From Rickettsiales bacterium (GTDB lineage: Bacteria; Pseudomonadota; Alphaproteobacteria; Rickettsiales; UBA998), in NCBI GenBank assembly GCA_019749855.1, contig JAIEPI010000076.1:1-7006 (forward strand): a stretch of DNA of 7,006 bases, read 5' to 3'. Below the pieces are notes generated by a model that was not told the DNA's origin, searched no databases, and worked only from the letters and a program-made list of their open reading frames with translations. Shown here piece by piece: positions 1-6,795 of the stretch (the first letter of the stretch is position 1; every line of letters starts with the position of its first letter). Both the position numbers and the translations under genes were made by a program.

Positions 1-14
1 CCATCACGGCCGTG

Positions 15-38
15 GTGACGCCGTGACGCAGTGACTGC
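15..38 (+). repeat. Three imperfect tandem copies of an 8-base unit
   Basis: The units are GTGACGCC (15-22), GTGACGCA (23-30) and GTGACTGC (31-38), directly adjacent. Eight is not a multiple of three, so gain or loss of one copy shifts the reading frame. The repeat covers the point where the flagellin frame closes. The repeat is seen directly; whether it is biological or an artefact of the sequence end cannot be decided here. Confidence 0.6.
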
Positions 39-2031
39 AGCAGCAACGGCGGGTAAACTCACTGCCAGTGCAATTAAGGCCAACGGTAACGCCAACGCTG
101 CCGTCACGCTTTACACGCACACAGTGGCTGACTCCCTGACCTCCATCGTGAACGGTATTAACGCCACGACGGGTGCCAACGGTGTCACGGCTCGTATCGG
201 TGGTTACTCAGGCAACTACTCTATCATCCTCGAGCGTAACTTTGCGTTCGCTGCCAACGTGGTGAACGAAACCCTCTCCATCCTCAACGTTGCGAACGGT
301 ACGGCAGCGGGTGCGGGTGTTGCGATTAACGCCTTGCGCACGAACAACATCTCCGCTCTCGACGGTGGCACGAACGAAGGCCTTGGCTTTGGTCGTACCA
401 TTGGTAATGGCTTGATTGGGAATAACATCCTGTCTGGCCAGAACCAAACCCGCGCGAAAGTCACCTTGTCCTTCCCGGACATTGCGGATGCGGATCTGTT
501 AACGGCTGGTAACTTTGGTACCACACGTACTCTGACAATCGCTACGTCTGCTACAGCGGCTACTGCTGCTGCCGGTGCCGGTACCGCGGGTGTCGTTGGT
601 GACGTGGATGCCATCAAGTTTGGTTTCGTCAACACTGCTACCACCATTGATACGGAAGTGCAGATTGCGACCACGCTTGAAGGAACGCTCGATAATCTGG
701 TTTCCAAAATCAATTCCTATCGTGGCTATGCATCAGGTGTTTACGACTTCCAACAGTTTGAAGCTCGTCGTGAAGGCCTGAACGTCATTCTGGAAAAGAG
801 AGACGTCGGTGACGTCGTGCAAACCACTGTTGGTGCGCCCAACTCCTTTGTGACAGCAGCGCTTGCTGGCCCAACGGGCTCCAGCGTATTCGGTGGTAGC
901 TTTGCTGCCGGCGCACTGGATAGCGGATCTTCCGCAGGCGGCATTAACACCAGCGGTGTCACCAACAAAGATTTCGTTGGTAAAGTCGGTGGTTTTGCGG
1001 CGACCTTCTCGGGCACAACCAATTCAGCGACGCTGAATGTCACGGTTGGTTCCAACACCTACTCTGCGGTGATTGCTAACACGAACCCAACAGCGGGTAA
1101 CGTGACAGCGCGTCTCATCTCTCAAGATGGTGGTGGCTATTTCGATATTGAAATCGCCAACAACAATGGTCAGGCCATTACCAGCCAGGCCAATGCTGAC
1201 GTGTTTGCACAGCGCATCAATGCTGCATTTGAGAGCATCACGTTCTCACAACGCCGCACGGTGTCCAGCTACACGGGTGATTCGCCTATCATCACGAACG
1301 GTGTTGCAACCGGCTCGTTGATTGGTACCTCCGTGAACCTGCAACTCTCTGACTTCTCTGACGTGAAGATTGACCGAATCCGCGTCAATGCACCAGAAGG
1401 CAGCAGCGTGAATGGTAAAATAGAAGTGACCATCAATGGCGAGACCTACAGTTCAGGTGCCGGCATTGGATCACGTCTGGGTGCTAACGGTGTGTTCTAC
1501 CTGACGAGCTCACAGGATGCTAACCGCTTCCTCGAGTTCCGCACAGGTGCAACAGCGATTGAGTTCGACACGGCGGCCAAAGCCGCTTCCTTCGAAGAAG
1601 CACTGCAAGGTGCCTTCGGCGTGGGTGATGGCTCTGCCGCTCTGAAGTTCCAGGTTGGTACGACCACCACTGACACTCTGTCAGTCGGCATCAGCAACGT
1701 CTCCACGGAGATTCTGTTCGATGGCGTAGCGCTCAATGTGTCCACAGCAGTGAATGCTGCTGCGGCCAGTGACGCACTGGATGGTGCCATTGACCGCGTT
1801 ACTTCAGCTCGTGCTGAAGTGGGTGCTCTGCAATCCCGCTTTGATTTTGCCTCGGCAAACATTGAAAGCTCGATCCAGAACCAGGACGCGGCGCGTGGCG
1901 TGCTGCTCGATACCGACATCTCGGCGGAATCGACAGCCTTCAGCCAGGCTCAGGTGAAACTGCAGGCTGGTATCGCGGTACTGGCTCAGGCCAACCTGCT
2001 GCCGCAGAACCTGCTCAAACTGATTGGGTAA
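31..2031 (+). CDS. fliC: Flagellin, C-terminal and central part; 5' end missing or frame-disrupted
   Basis: This encodes the structural subunit of the flagellar filament, exported by the flagellar type III system and polymerised outside the cell. The last 85 or so residues (about 582-666, counting from base 31) are a clear Flagellin_C domain: AIDRVTSARAEVGALQSRF, then IQNQDAARG, LDTDIS and the terminal LAQANLLPQNLLKLIG. The segment before it (FQVGTTTTDTLSV, from residue 540) is typical of long alphaproteobacterial flagellins. The centre is rich in Ala, Gly, Thr, Ser and Asn, has no cysteine, and contains two flagellin-IN-like motifs (residues 34-70 and 219-258) and a duplicated domain offset by about 129 residues. 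The N-terminal D0/D1 helices, needed to pair with the C-terminal helix, are absent. The GTG at 31 has no Shine-Dalgarno, and an in-frame TGA lies at 16-18, so 31 is probably not the real start. Identity is certain; the 5' limit is not. Confidence 0.9.
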   Translation: MTAAATAGKLTASAIKANGNANAAVTLYTHTVADSLTSIVNGINATTGANGVTARIGGYSGNYSIILERNFAFAANVVNETLSILNVANGTAAGAGVAINALRTNNISALDGGTNEGLGFGRTIGNGLIGNNILSGQNQTRAKVTLSFPDIADADLLTAGNFGTTRTLTIATSATAATAAAGAGTAGVVGDVDAIKFGFVNTATTIDTEVQIATTLEGTLDNLVSKINSYRGYASGVYDFQQFEARREGLNVILEKRDVGDVVQTTVGAPNSFVTAALAGPTGSSVFGGSFAAGALDSGSSAGGINTSGVTNKDFVGKVGGFAATFSGTTNSATLNVTVGSNTYSAVIANTNPTAGNVTARLISQDGGGYFDIEIANNNGQAITSQANADVFAQRINAAFESITFSQRRTVSSYTGDSPIITNGVATGSLIGTSVNLQLSDFSDVKIDRIRVNAPEGSSVNGKIEVTINGETYSSGAGIGSRLGANGVFYLTSSQDANRFLEFRTGATAIEFDTAAKAASFEEALQGAFGVGDGSAALKFQVGTTTTDTLSVGISNVSTEILFDGVALNVSTAVNAAAASDALDGAIDRVTSARAEVGALQSRFDFASANIESSIQNQDAARGVLLDTDISAESTAFSQAQVKLQAGIAVLAQANLLPQNLLKLIG

Positions 2032-2047
2032 GTGCTTACATGTTGTT

Positions 2048-2071
2048 CGGGGGTGGTTTCGGCCACCCCCG
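2048..2071 (+). terminator. GC-rich stem-loop after the flagellin gene, no T-tract
   Basis: A perfect 9-bp stem (CGGGGGTGG paired with CCACCCCCG) closes a 6-base loop, TTTCGG. It starts 16 bases after the flagellin stop and ends 28 bases before the flaG start. No run of T follows, so it is not a canonical intrinsic terminator. It could stabilise the abundant flagellin transcript against 3' exonucleases, or partly reduce read-through into flaG-fliD-fliS. The structure is seen; the role is inferred. Confidence 0.6.
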
Positions 2072-2099
2072 GATAGCTTAACAATAACAGGAGGTTTTT

Positions 2100-2474
2100 A
2101 TGGATCTCAACTCAGTAACCAATACCAACCAAAGCTATAACAGCTCGAATTCCTCTGTGGGCAAGGTCGAGTTTCCGGTGCAGAAGCGCTCTGAAGTAGA
2201 GACCGCACCCGTTCAGATCGCCGCCGTTGAAAATATTGATGTTCGCCAGCTTGATCAAAAAAAGCTCGATACGCTGCGTGAAAATATCAAAAAGGCTTTC
2301 GCTAACAGCTATGTCGTCAGTGATCGCAGCTTTGCTATTTATAAGGATACAAGCGGCCAGTATATCACGCGCTTTACCAACCTGCGCGATGGCACGGTGA
2401 CTTATATACCCGAGCAGGAAATTTTGAAGTACACGGGAAGCAACGATAGCAGCTTTTTACAATTTAGCGCTTAA
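2100..2474 (+). CDS. flaG: FlaG-like flagellar protein
   Basis: This 124-residue protein lies between flagellin and fliD, the usual place of flaG. The first 45 residues are Asn/Ser-rich and probably disordered. Residues 46-70 look like a charged helix. Residues 77-111 fit the FlaG pattern: a beta strand, a short turn, a second strand (QYITRFTNLRDGTVTYIP) and the closing IPEQEILKY, equivalent to the IPPEEIL ending of FlaG proteins. The usual DxxTGEVIRQIP wording is much altered, so this is a divergent member. FlaG proteins are linked to filament length in several bacteria, by a mechanism that is poorly known. The start is well supported: AGGAGG at 2089-2094 lies 5 bases before the ATG. A 26-bp gap to fliD suggests cotranscription. 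The assignment rests on the C-terminal motif plus gene order. Confidence 0.7.
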   Translation: MDLNSVTNTNQSYNSSNSSVGKVEFPVQKRSEVETAPVQIAAVENIDVRQLDQKKLDTLRENIKKAFANSYVVSDRSFAIYKDTSGQYITRFTNLRDGTVTYIPEQEILKYTGSNDSSFLQFSA

Positions 2475-2500
2475 ATTAACCTCTTGCAGGACGCCAGGCC

Positions 2501-4255
2501 ATGGTCACGGAAATTCGATTAGGCAACCTCTTCACTAGCGGTGGTAAAAACGTCATCACCGGTGGCGCCAGCGGTATTGATATTGAAGGCCTCGTGAAGG
2601 GTCTGACAGAGGCCAGAGCGCAGCCAGCGGTGGCCCTGCAAGATAAAATCGACAATAATACCAAACGTACGTCGGCTGTTAGCGAACTGAAGAAGCTGGT
2701 GGAAGATTTCAAGGACGCCGCTAATTTTCTTCGTAATCCTCCGGGCGTGCAAAATGCCAGCGCCAATGTGTTTCGCTTCCGTCAGGCAGAGGTCACAGCG
2801 AACTCAGGCGTTAGTGGCAGTCTTTACCTGAATGTCACAGCGGAGCCAGGCGCCCCCGTAGGAGACTACGCGATCAAAGTCGATAGCCTCGCCACCCGTA
2901 ACATCCAAACTACCGACACATTTATTGCCACAGGCCTCAGTGATGATTTTGTTGGCGAGCCAGGCAGTGCCATTAATGCCGGAATACTTACGGTGGGCGC
3001 GGGTGCACGTGCAACGGCGGTGACGCTGGCAAACGGTGATTCGCTCAATGACATTATCAGTAAAGTTAATGCCGTCAGAACCCGTAGCGGCGTAGAAGCG
3101 TCATTGCTACAGATCAACAGCACAGAGTATCGTATTTCGTTTAAGTCCATTGATACCGGAACTAACCAGAATTATAACCTCGCAACCTCGTCTCCAGGCA
3201 TTTTCAACGTGCCATTCGCGGTGCAGAACAATGCCGTCGATGCGCAGTTGACGATTGATGGCACGACCATTACCCGTCAAAACAATAGTATTGATGACCT
3301 GATTGATGGATTGACCTTTAATCTGGTGGCCACCACGCCCGTCGCTACAACGCTGGATGTTTCGGTGGAATCCGATCGTGAACTTGCCAAAAGCGGTATT
3401 ACCAATTTTGTCGATGCTTATAATGCATTTAAGCTTTTTGCATCTCGGCAAACGGAACTTGGTTCTGATGGTCGTCCACTGGAGACGTCTATTCTTGCCT
3501 CAAAATCAGTCCTCACCACTCCATTAAATAACATTGGTTCAGAGATTGCAAAATCAGTTGAAGGATTGGCAGCAGCGGATCCCAAAGCACTGGCAGATAT
3601 AGGCATCACTTTTGCGGATTTTCCAGGCGATGACGAGACGCCATTTACCCGCAACATCCTACAGATCGATGAAGAAAAACTGGAGTCGGCACTTCAGTCT
3701 GATTTTGATTCGGTGCGGCGTATTTTTGAGTTTGAAGTCACCTCAAATGATCCTAACGTCAGCGTATTTTCGCGAACCAATGCGCTGAGCGTCTCCAATT
3801 TCACGCTCAATGTTAATACAGGCACTAATACATTTCAGGCAACCTATACTCAGGGTGGAATTTCCACCACGGTAAATCTGACAAAAACGGATCTCGGTGG
3901 CACCATTTCACTGTCAGGTCAAAGTGGAACGGCTTTGCAGGGTCTGGTTTTACTCTACACCGGCAGCGGCAATACCACGGCCAATGTGAATATATCTCAA
4001 GGGTTGGGTGACCGACTTTATAATACCGCGGATAACTTATTGAGGGACCAAACAGGCATTATTTCTGCCACGCTACAGCAGATTACCGATGAGTCCAGCC
4101 GTTACGAAGAAGAAATCACAAAAATTAATGACAGCGTCGAGCGTTACCGCGAGTCACTCTTGGCAAAATATAGTCAGCTAGAGCAAACCATCAGTCAGAT
4201 CAACACCTTATTACAAAGCCTTGACGCCAATACCAATGCGCAGAATAATAACTAG
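2501..4255 (+). CDS. fliD: Flagellar filament cap protein FliD (HAP2)
   Basis: FliD forms the cap at the filament tip and guides the folding and insertion of exported flagellin. The 584 residues fit the family in length and layout. Residues 17-75 are FliD_N, with SGIDIEGLV (24-32) and a following helix (QDKIDNNTKRTSAVSELKKL). Residues 178-225 carry a flagellin-IN motif (NGDSLNDIISKVNAV). The rest is FliD_C, including DRLYNTADNLL and a final coiled coil of about 60 residues (from QQITDESSRYEEE to the end) with the usual YRESLLAKYSQLEQTISQIN pattern. No cysteine is present. The ATG at 2501 has AGGA at 2488-2491, 9 bases upstream, and gives an N-terminus of normal length. It lies 26 bp after flaG and 21 bp before fliS, so the three are very probably cotranscribed. 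Confidence 0.95.
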   Translation: MVTEIRLGNLFTSGGKNVITGGASGIDIEGLVKGLTEARAQPAVALQDKIDNNTKRTSAVSELKKLVEDFKDAANFLRNPPGVQNASANVFRFRQAEVTANSGVSGSLYLNVTAEPGAPVGDYAIKVDSLATRNIQTTDTFIATGLSDDFVGEPGSAINAGILTVGAGARATAVTLANGDSLNDIISKVNAVRTRSGVEASLLQINSTEYRISFKSIDTGTNQNYNLATSSPGIFNVPFAVQNNAVDAQLTIDGTTITRQNNSIDDLIDGLTFNLVATTPVATTLDVSVESDRELAKSGITNFVDAYNAFKLFASRQTELGSDGRPLETSILASKSVLTTPLNNIGSEIAKSVEGLAAADPKALADIGITFADFPGDDETPFTRNILQIDEEKLESALQSDFDSVRRIFEFEVTSNDPNVSVFSRTNALSVSNFTLNVNTGTNTFQATYTQGGISTTVNLTKTDLGGTISLSGQSGTALQGLVLLYTGSGNTTANVNISQGLGDRLYNTADNLLRDQTGIISATLQQITDESSRYEEEITKINDSVERYRESLLAKYSQLEQTISQINTLLQSLDANTNAQNNN

Positions 4256-4269
4256 TCATCGTTATTCTG
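4241..4269 (+). repeat. 8-bp inverted repeat across the fliD stop and fliS leader
   Basis: CAGAATAA (4241-4248) is the exact reverse complement of TTATTCTG (4262-4269), with 13 bases between. The fliD stop codon (4253-4255) is in the loop, and the right arm runs into the G-run (4269-4272) that serves as the likely fliS Shine-Dalgarno. The stem is AT-rich and only 8 bp, so it would be weak. It might tune fliS translation or couple it to fliD translation; that is inference. Confidence 0.4.
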
Positions 4270-4276
4270 GGGTTAT

Positions 4277-4771
4277 ATGACGCAGCAAGAAAACTATCAC
4301 GCCTATCGCCGCGCCATCCATACGGTAGGTAAATCCCGTCAAATCGTGATGCTCTATGATGGCGTCATCAGCTCGCTACAGCAAGCGCGTGATGCCATGG
4401 CGCAGGGCCGCGCCGAGGATCGCTTTAATCTCCTCAGCAAGGCCTCACAAATTGTGATGGGTTTGCAGTCCAGTCTCGATTTTGACTCTGGTAAATTGAT
4501 TGCGGCCACCCTCTATGATTTTTATTCCGGTATTCTCTTTCAGATGAATTCCATGAACCGCCATAATGACATGGCGCAATGTCAGGCGGTGATTGAGGAA
4601 ATCAAGTCCATGCGTCAGGTGTGGGATGAGATTGACCGTCAGGAAACACAGGAAAATGGCGCTCAATCTCTTGTATCTAAACCAGAGGGCGACACCACAC
4701 CTATGTCACCAACAGCTGATCAACCAACTGAAAACATTACACCTTCTGGCGGCATAAGTGTGTCAGCCTAA
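4277..4771 (+). CDS. fliS: Flagellin export chaperone FliS
   Basis: FliS is a small helical cytoplasmic protein that binds the C-terminal D0 region of newly made flagellin, prevents early polymerisation and delivers it to the export gate. Residues 1-120 match the family: an N-terminal YHAYRRAIHTVGKSRQIVMLYDG (Y7 to G29; MLYDG at 25-29), the GxxxSLDFDSG stretch (SLDFDSG 66-72), LYDFY (79-83) and the final helix ending VWDEID (115-120). The protein has 164 residues, longer than the usual 125-140, because of a Pro/Thr/Ser/Gln-rich tail (about 121-164) that looks disordered. The Shine-Dalgarno is a modest GGGG at 4269-4272, 4 bases before the ATG. It is the last gene of the filament cluster. Confidence 0.93.
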   Translation: MTQQENYHAYRRAIHTVGKSRQIVMLYDGVISSLQQARDAMAQGRAEDRFNLLSKASQIVMGLQSSLDFDSGKLIAATLYDFYSGILFQMNSMNRHNDMAQCQAVIEEIKSMRQVWDEIDRQETQENGAQSLVSKPEGDTTPMSPTADQPTENITPSGGISVSA

Positions 4772-4792
4772 TGATGGATGTATCTCCTGACA
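4761..4792 (+). terminator. Weak stem-loop candidate at the fliS end
   Basis: TGTCAG (4761-4766) pairs with CTGACA (4787-4792) around a 20-base loop, overlapping the fliS stop codon. A run of six T lies at 4807-4812, too far downstream for a canonical terminator. It is the only visible candidate for ending the flagellar transcript before dksA, and it is weak. Confidence 0.2.
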
Positions 4793-4840
4793 GATAATTT
4801 GATTGCTTTTTTCACCTAACTCTTTTATCAAACTCTGCCT

Positions 4841-4846
4841 TATAAT
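4841..4846 (+). promoter_or_regulatory. Possible -10 box for dksA
   Basis: A perfect TATAAT lies in an AT-rich spacer, 38 bases before the dksA ATG, which would give a leader of about 25 bases. No good TTGACA-like box is found 16-18 bases upstream, and a TG (4836-4837) is not correctly placed for an extended -10. It is supported by position and the perfect hexamer only. Confidence 0.35.
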
Positions 4847-4878
4847 AATGCTATTTTACCATAGGATTGGAGTCTAGG

Positions 4879-5298
4879 ATGGGCGTGACGCTGCCAAAGG
4901 GCTATAAGCCAACAGATAAAGACGAATACATGAATGCCAAGCAATTGGAGTATTTCCGTCAAAAACTGGTCGCCTGGCGCGATGAGCTGATGCAGGATTC
5001 ACGTGAAACCATCGAGAATCTGAAAGAAGAAAACTGGCATGAGCCAGACATTGCTGACCGCGCGTCATTGGAAACCGAAGCCGGCGTTGAGCTACGTACA
5101 CGTAACCGCTATCTCAAGCTTATATCCAAAATCGATGCGGCACTGAAACGCATTGAGGATGGCGAGTATGGTTATTGCGAGGAAACTGGCGAGCCAATCG
5201 GCATTAAGCGTCTGGAAGCCCGCCCCATTGCCTCTCTCTCCATTGAGGCGCAAGAACGCCATGAAAAAATGGAAAAACAATACGCTGACGAAGATTAA
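4879..5298 (+). CDS. dksA: RNA polymerase-binding transcription factor DksA, single-cysteine type
   Basis: DksA binds in the RNA polymerase secondary channel and, with ppGpp, adjusts initiation at rRNA and amino-acid promoters. The 139 residues show the family layout: N-terminal helix (MNAKQLEYFRQKLVAWRDEL, from 18), coiled-coil with the tip motif EPDIADRAS (tip aspartates D57 and D60), the ELRTRNR return helix, and a C-terminal globular domain with YGYCEETGEPIGIKRLEARP. The four zinc-finger positions read C100, T103, S121, A124, so zinc binding by the classical site is lost. This pattern, and the LPKGYKPTD start, are typical of alphaproteobacterial DksA. I chose ATG 4879, with GGAG at 4869-4872 (6-base spacing), over an in-frame TTG at 4867, which would add only four residues and has no better ribosome site. 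It lies 107 bp after fliS. Confidence 0.95.
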   Translation: MGVTLPKGYKPTDKDEYMNAKQLEYFRQKLVAWRDELMQDSRETIENLKEENWHEPDIADRASLETEAGVELRTRNRYLKLISKIDAALKRIEDGEYGYCEETGEPIGIKRLEARPIASLSIEAQERHEKMEKQYADED

Positions 5299-5319
5299 AA
5301 GGAAATTATCACCTAGTCT

Positions 5320-5739
5320 TCAGAAAGACAGCCCTGCACTCGCTGTCACTTTTGGTAGATTTTCCCGCATCGTCGCTTCGTATTCCTGACGCCATGGTCC
5401 ATGTTGGTATTGGCGTTGCTGCCCATTTTGTTCACATGCCAACGCATTTAACGCCGTACGAAAACTTTTCTGCTGTTCTGGGCTTGTTTGCTCTATGAAG
5501 TTTGTAAAAAGGTGGGCGCATCCCTTTTCCCCTAAAACATCTAAATCACGTGCTCTGATGAAAGCAGCTGAAATCATTGGGGAGGGCTGAAATGAGTATT
5601 GCACGATCAGATCGGCATCAAGATACTCACGCATCGCGCCAAGCAGCCCAGAATCTGTCTGAGCAAGCTCGAGAAGCGTAGCCCTGATTTCGTCGGTTTT
5701 AAACTGGATTTCGGTATCAGAAAAATTCATATCAGGCAT
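5320..5739 (-). CDS. Hypothetical protein, function unknown
   Basis: I do not recognise this protein. From the start chosen here it has 139 residues. It has no signal peptide, no membrane segment and no clear catalytic motif. The sequence looks soluble and mostly helical, with an acidic first half (SDTEIQFKTDEIRATLLEL) and a Gln-rich, more basic second half (ACEQNGQQRQYQHG), and a single cysteine. An ATG at 5751 is also possible, but the ATG at 5739 has GGAG 6 bases upstream (- strand; CTCC at 5746-5749), which is the better ribosome site. It lies about 65 bp downstream of prmA on the same strand, so it may be cotranscribed with prmA, and it converges on dksA with 21 bp between stops. It is probably real because it fills the gap between known genes and has a good ribosome site. 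Confidence 0.65.
   Translation of the reverse strand: MPDMNFSDTEIQFKTDEIRATLLELAQTDSGLLGAMREYLDADLIVQYSFQPSPMISAAFIRARDLDVLGEKGCAHLFTNFIEQTSPEQQKSFRTALNALACEQNGQQRQYQHGPWRQEYEATMRENLPKVTASAGLSF
5327..5347. terminator. Hairpin between convergent dksA and the - strand gene
   Basis: GACAGC (5327-5332) pairs with GCTGTC (5342-5347) around a 9-base loop. TTTT follows shortly after on the + strand (5350-5353), and TTTCT follows directly on the - strand. It lies 29 bases past the dksA stop but inside the last codons of the opposing gene, so it could be a weak bidirectional terminator. The stem is short and the T-tracts are poor. Confidence 0.3.
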
Positions 5740-5804
5740 AGGACGCTCCATTATTCTCGAAGAAGCCGCGTTCTTAGCTCACTTCTATGACAATTTGATG
5801 ACGA

Positions 5805-6794
5805 TTAGCCACGCGTTAACCATAAAGCAGACCATCCTTGATTTCGCCAGCGGCGCACCAGCCGTAATCCATGCTCGCGGTGCGCCAATAACACCATATT
5901 TTCCTGTCGCTCAAGCAATCCGGAGAGCACCACATGCCCGCGTGGTGCTAACATGCTGGCCAGTTGAGGTGCCATAGCCATGAGTGGGCGCGCCAGTATA
6001 TTGGCAACAATCAGATCGAATGGCGCGTGCTGGCGCACTTGCGGGGCGGCATAGCCGTTGCCCACCACGACATCGACTAACGCATTCACCTGATTCAGGC
6101 GGAGGTTTTCTTGCGCAGCGCCGACGGCAACGGCATCAATTTCCACTCCTAACACCGGCACCCGCCAGCGCTTAGCCAATGCCATCGCCAGAATGGCAGA
6201 GCCACACCCCATATCCAGAGCACGACGCGGCAAACGACGGCGACAGATGGCTTCAATCGCCAATAAGCAGCCCTGCGTTGTTGCATGCTCACCGGTACCA
6301 AACGCGACATTAGCGTCAATCAGCAGTGGCGTACTTCCCACCGGTGGCTGTTGCAACACATGCGAGCCGTGAATGTAGAATGGCCCCACACGAAATGGCG
6401 GGAATGCATGCTGCGTCTCACGCACCCAGTCACGTGTCTCTACCGGCGCCACGATGGGCGCTTCAATGGATAATCCCGTGACTTCCTCCAGAATCGCCAA
6501 CCGCGCCAGAACCTGCGCATGATCCGGCAGATGATCGAGGTAAAAGGCGAGCCGCCAGTAATGCGCATCAGCATCGACTTCATACATGCCGATACTCAGG
6601 GCATTTTCGCCAAATGCCTCCTCTACGAGAGGCATCAGGGATAATGCCAGATGAAACTCCATCTTCCAAATTTGAGCGGGCTGTGCAAATGGATTCGCGA
6701 TCATGCTGGGCGTTATCTCTCTCATGGTACTTATGACATCTCTTAACGCATTTTTTGATGACCGTGCAACCAATCCCTCATATGCTGGCAGCAT
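5805..6794 (-). CDS. prmA: Ribosomal protein L11 methyltransferase PrmA
   Basis: PrmA transfers methyl groups from S-adenosylmethionine to lysines and the N-terminus of ribosomal protein L11. Counting from the ATG at 6794, the N-terminal substrate-binding part runs to about residue 130. The catalytic part carries AFGTGEHATT (164-173), the SAM-binding LDMGCGSAILAMAL (193-206), the acidic VEID (218-221) followed by AQEN (227-230), and FDLIVANILARPL (259-271), all diagnostic of PrmA. The long start at 6794 has no Shine-Dalgarno and gives an N-terminus with no homologous look. The family-like sequence begins near IWKMEFHL (42-49), so the ATG at 6725 (M24) or 6704 (M31) may be the true start, although their ribosome sites are also weak. 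The C-terminus is complete. The gene is divergent from the gene at 6819. Confidence 0.92.
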   Translation of the reverse strand: MLPAYEGLVARSSKNALRDVISTMREITPSMIANPFAQPAQIWKMEFHLALSLMPLVEEAFGENALSIGMYEVDADAHYWRLAFYLDHLPDHAQVLARLAILEEVTGLSIEAPIVAPVETRDWVRETQHAFPPFRVGPFYIHGSHVLQQPPVGSTPLLIDANVAFGTGEHATTQGCLLAIEAICRRRLPRRALDMGCGSAILAMALAKRWRVPVLGVEIDAVAVGAAQENLRLNQVNALVDVVVGNGYAAPQVRQHAPFDLIVANILARPLMAMAPQLASMLAPRGHVVLSGLLERQENMVLLAHREHGLRLVRRWRNQGWSALWLTRG

Positions 6795-6795
6795 A
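6781..6795. promoter_or_regulatory. 15-bp palindrome in the divergent prmA region, operator-like
   Basis: TATGCTG-G-CAGCATA has perfect 7-bp arms around one central base (6788). It covers the furthest upstream possible prmA start codon and lies 24 bases before the divergent gene's ATG. If prmA really starts at 6725 or 6704, the palindrome is fully intergenic and placed where a dimeric regulator could act on both genes. The dyad is seen; operator function is inferred. Confidence 0.4.

Noticed and set aside
208..1919. Several long open frames on the - strand opposite the flagellin gene
   Set aside because: They are rich in Val, Ala, Ser, Pro and Arg, as expected from the complement of a Gly/Ala/Thr/Asn-rich gene. 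They overlap each other, show no family motif, and lie fully inside a certain coding region.
2391..2407. TGGCAC inside flaG, as part of a sigma-54 promoter for fliD
   Set aside because: The second element (TTGC-like) is not present at the required spacing; the bases there are CTTAT.
2476..3657. Open frames on the - strand inside fliD
   Set aside because: They lie inside a gene with clear FliD_N and FliD_C domains and show no recognisable motifs.
5765..5793. TTGTCA on the - strand before the hypothetical gene, as a possible -35 box
   Set aside because: No acceptable -10 box is found 16-18 bases downstream. Transcription from prmA is the simpler explanation.
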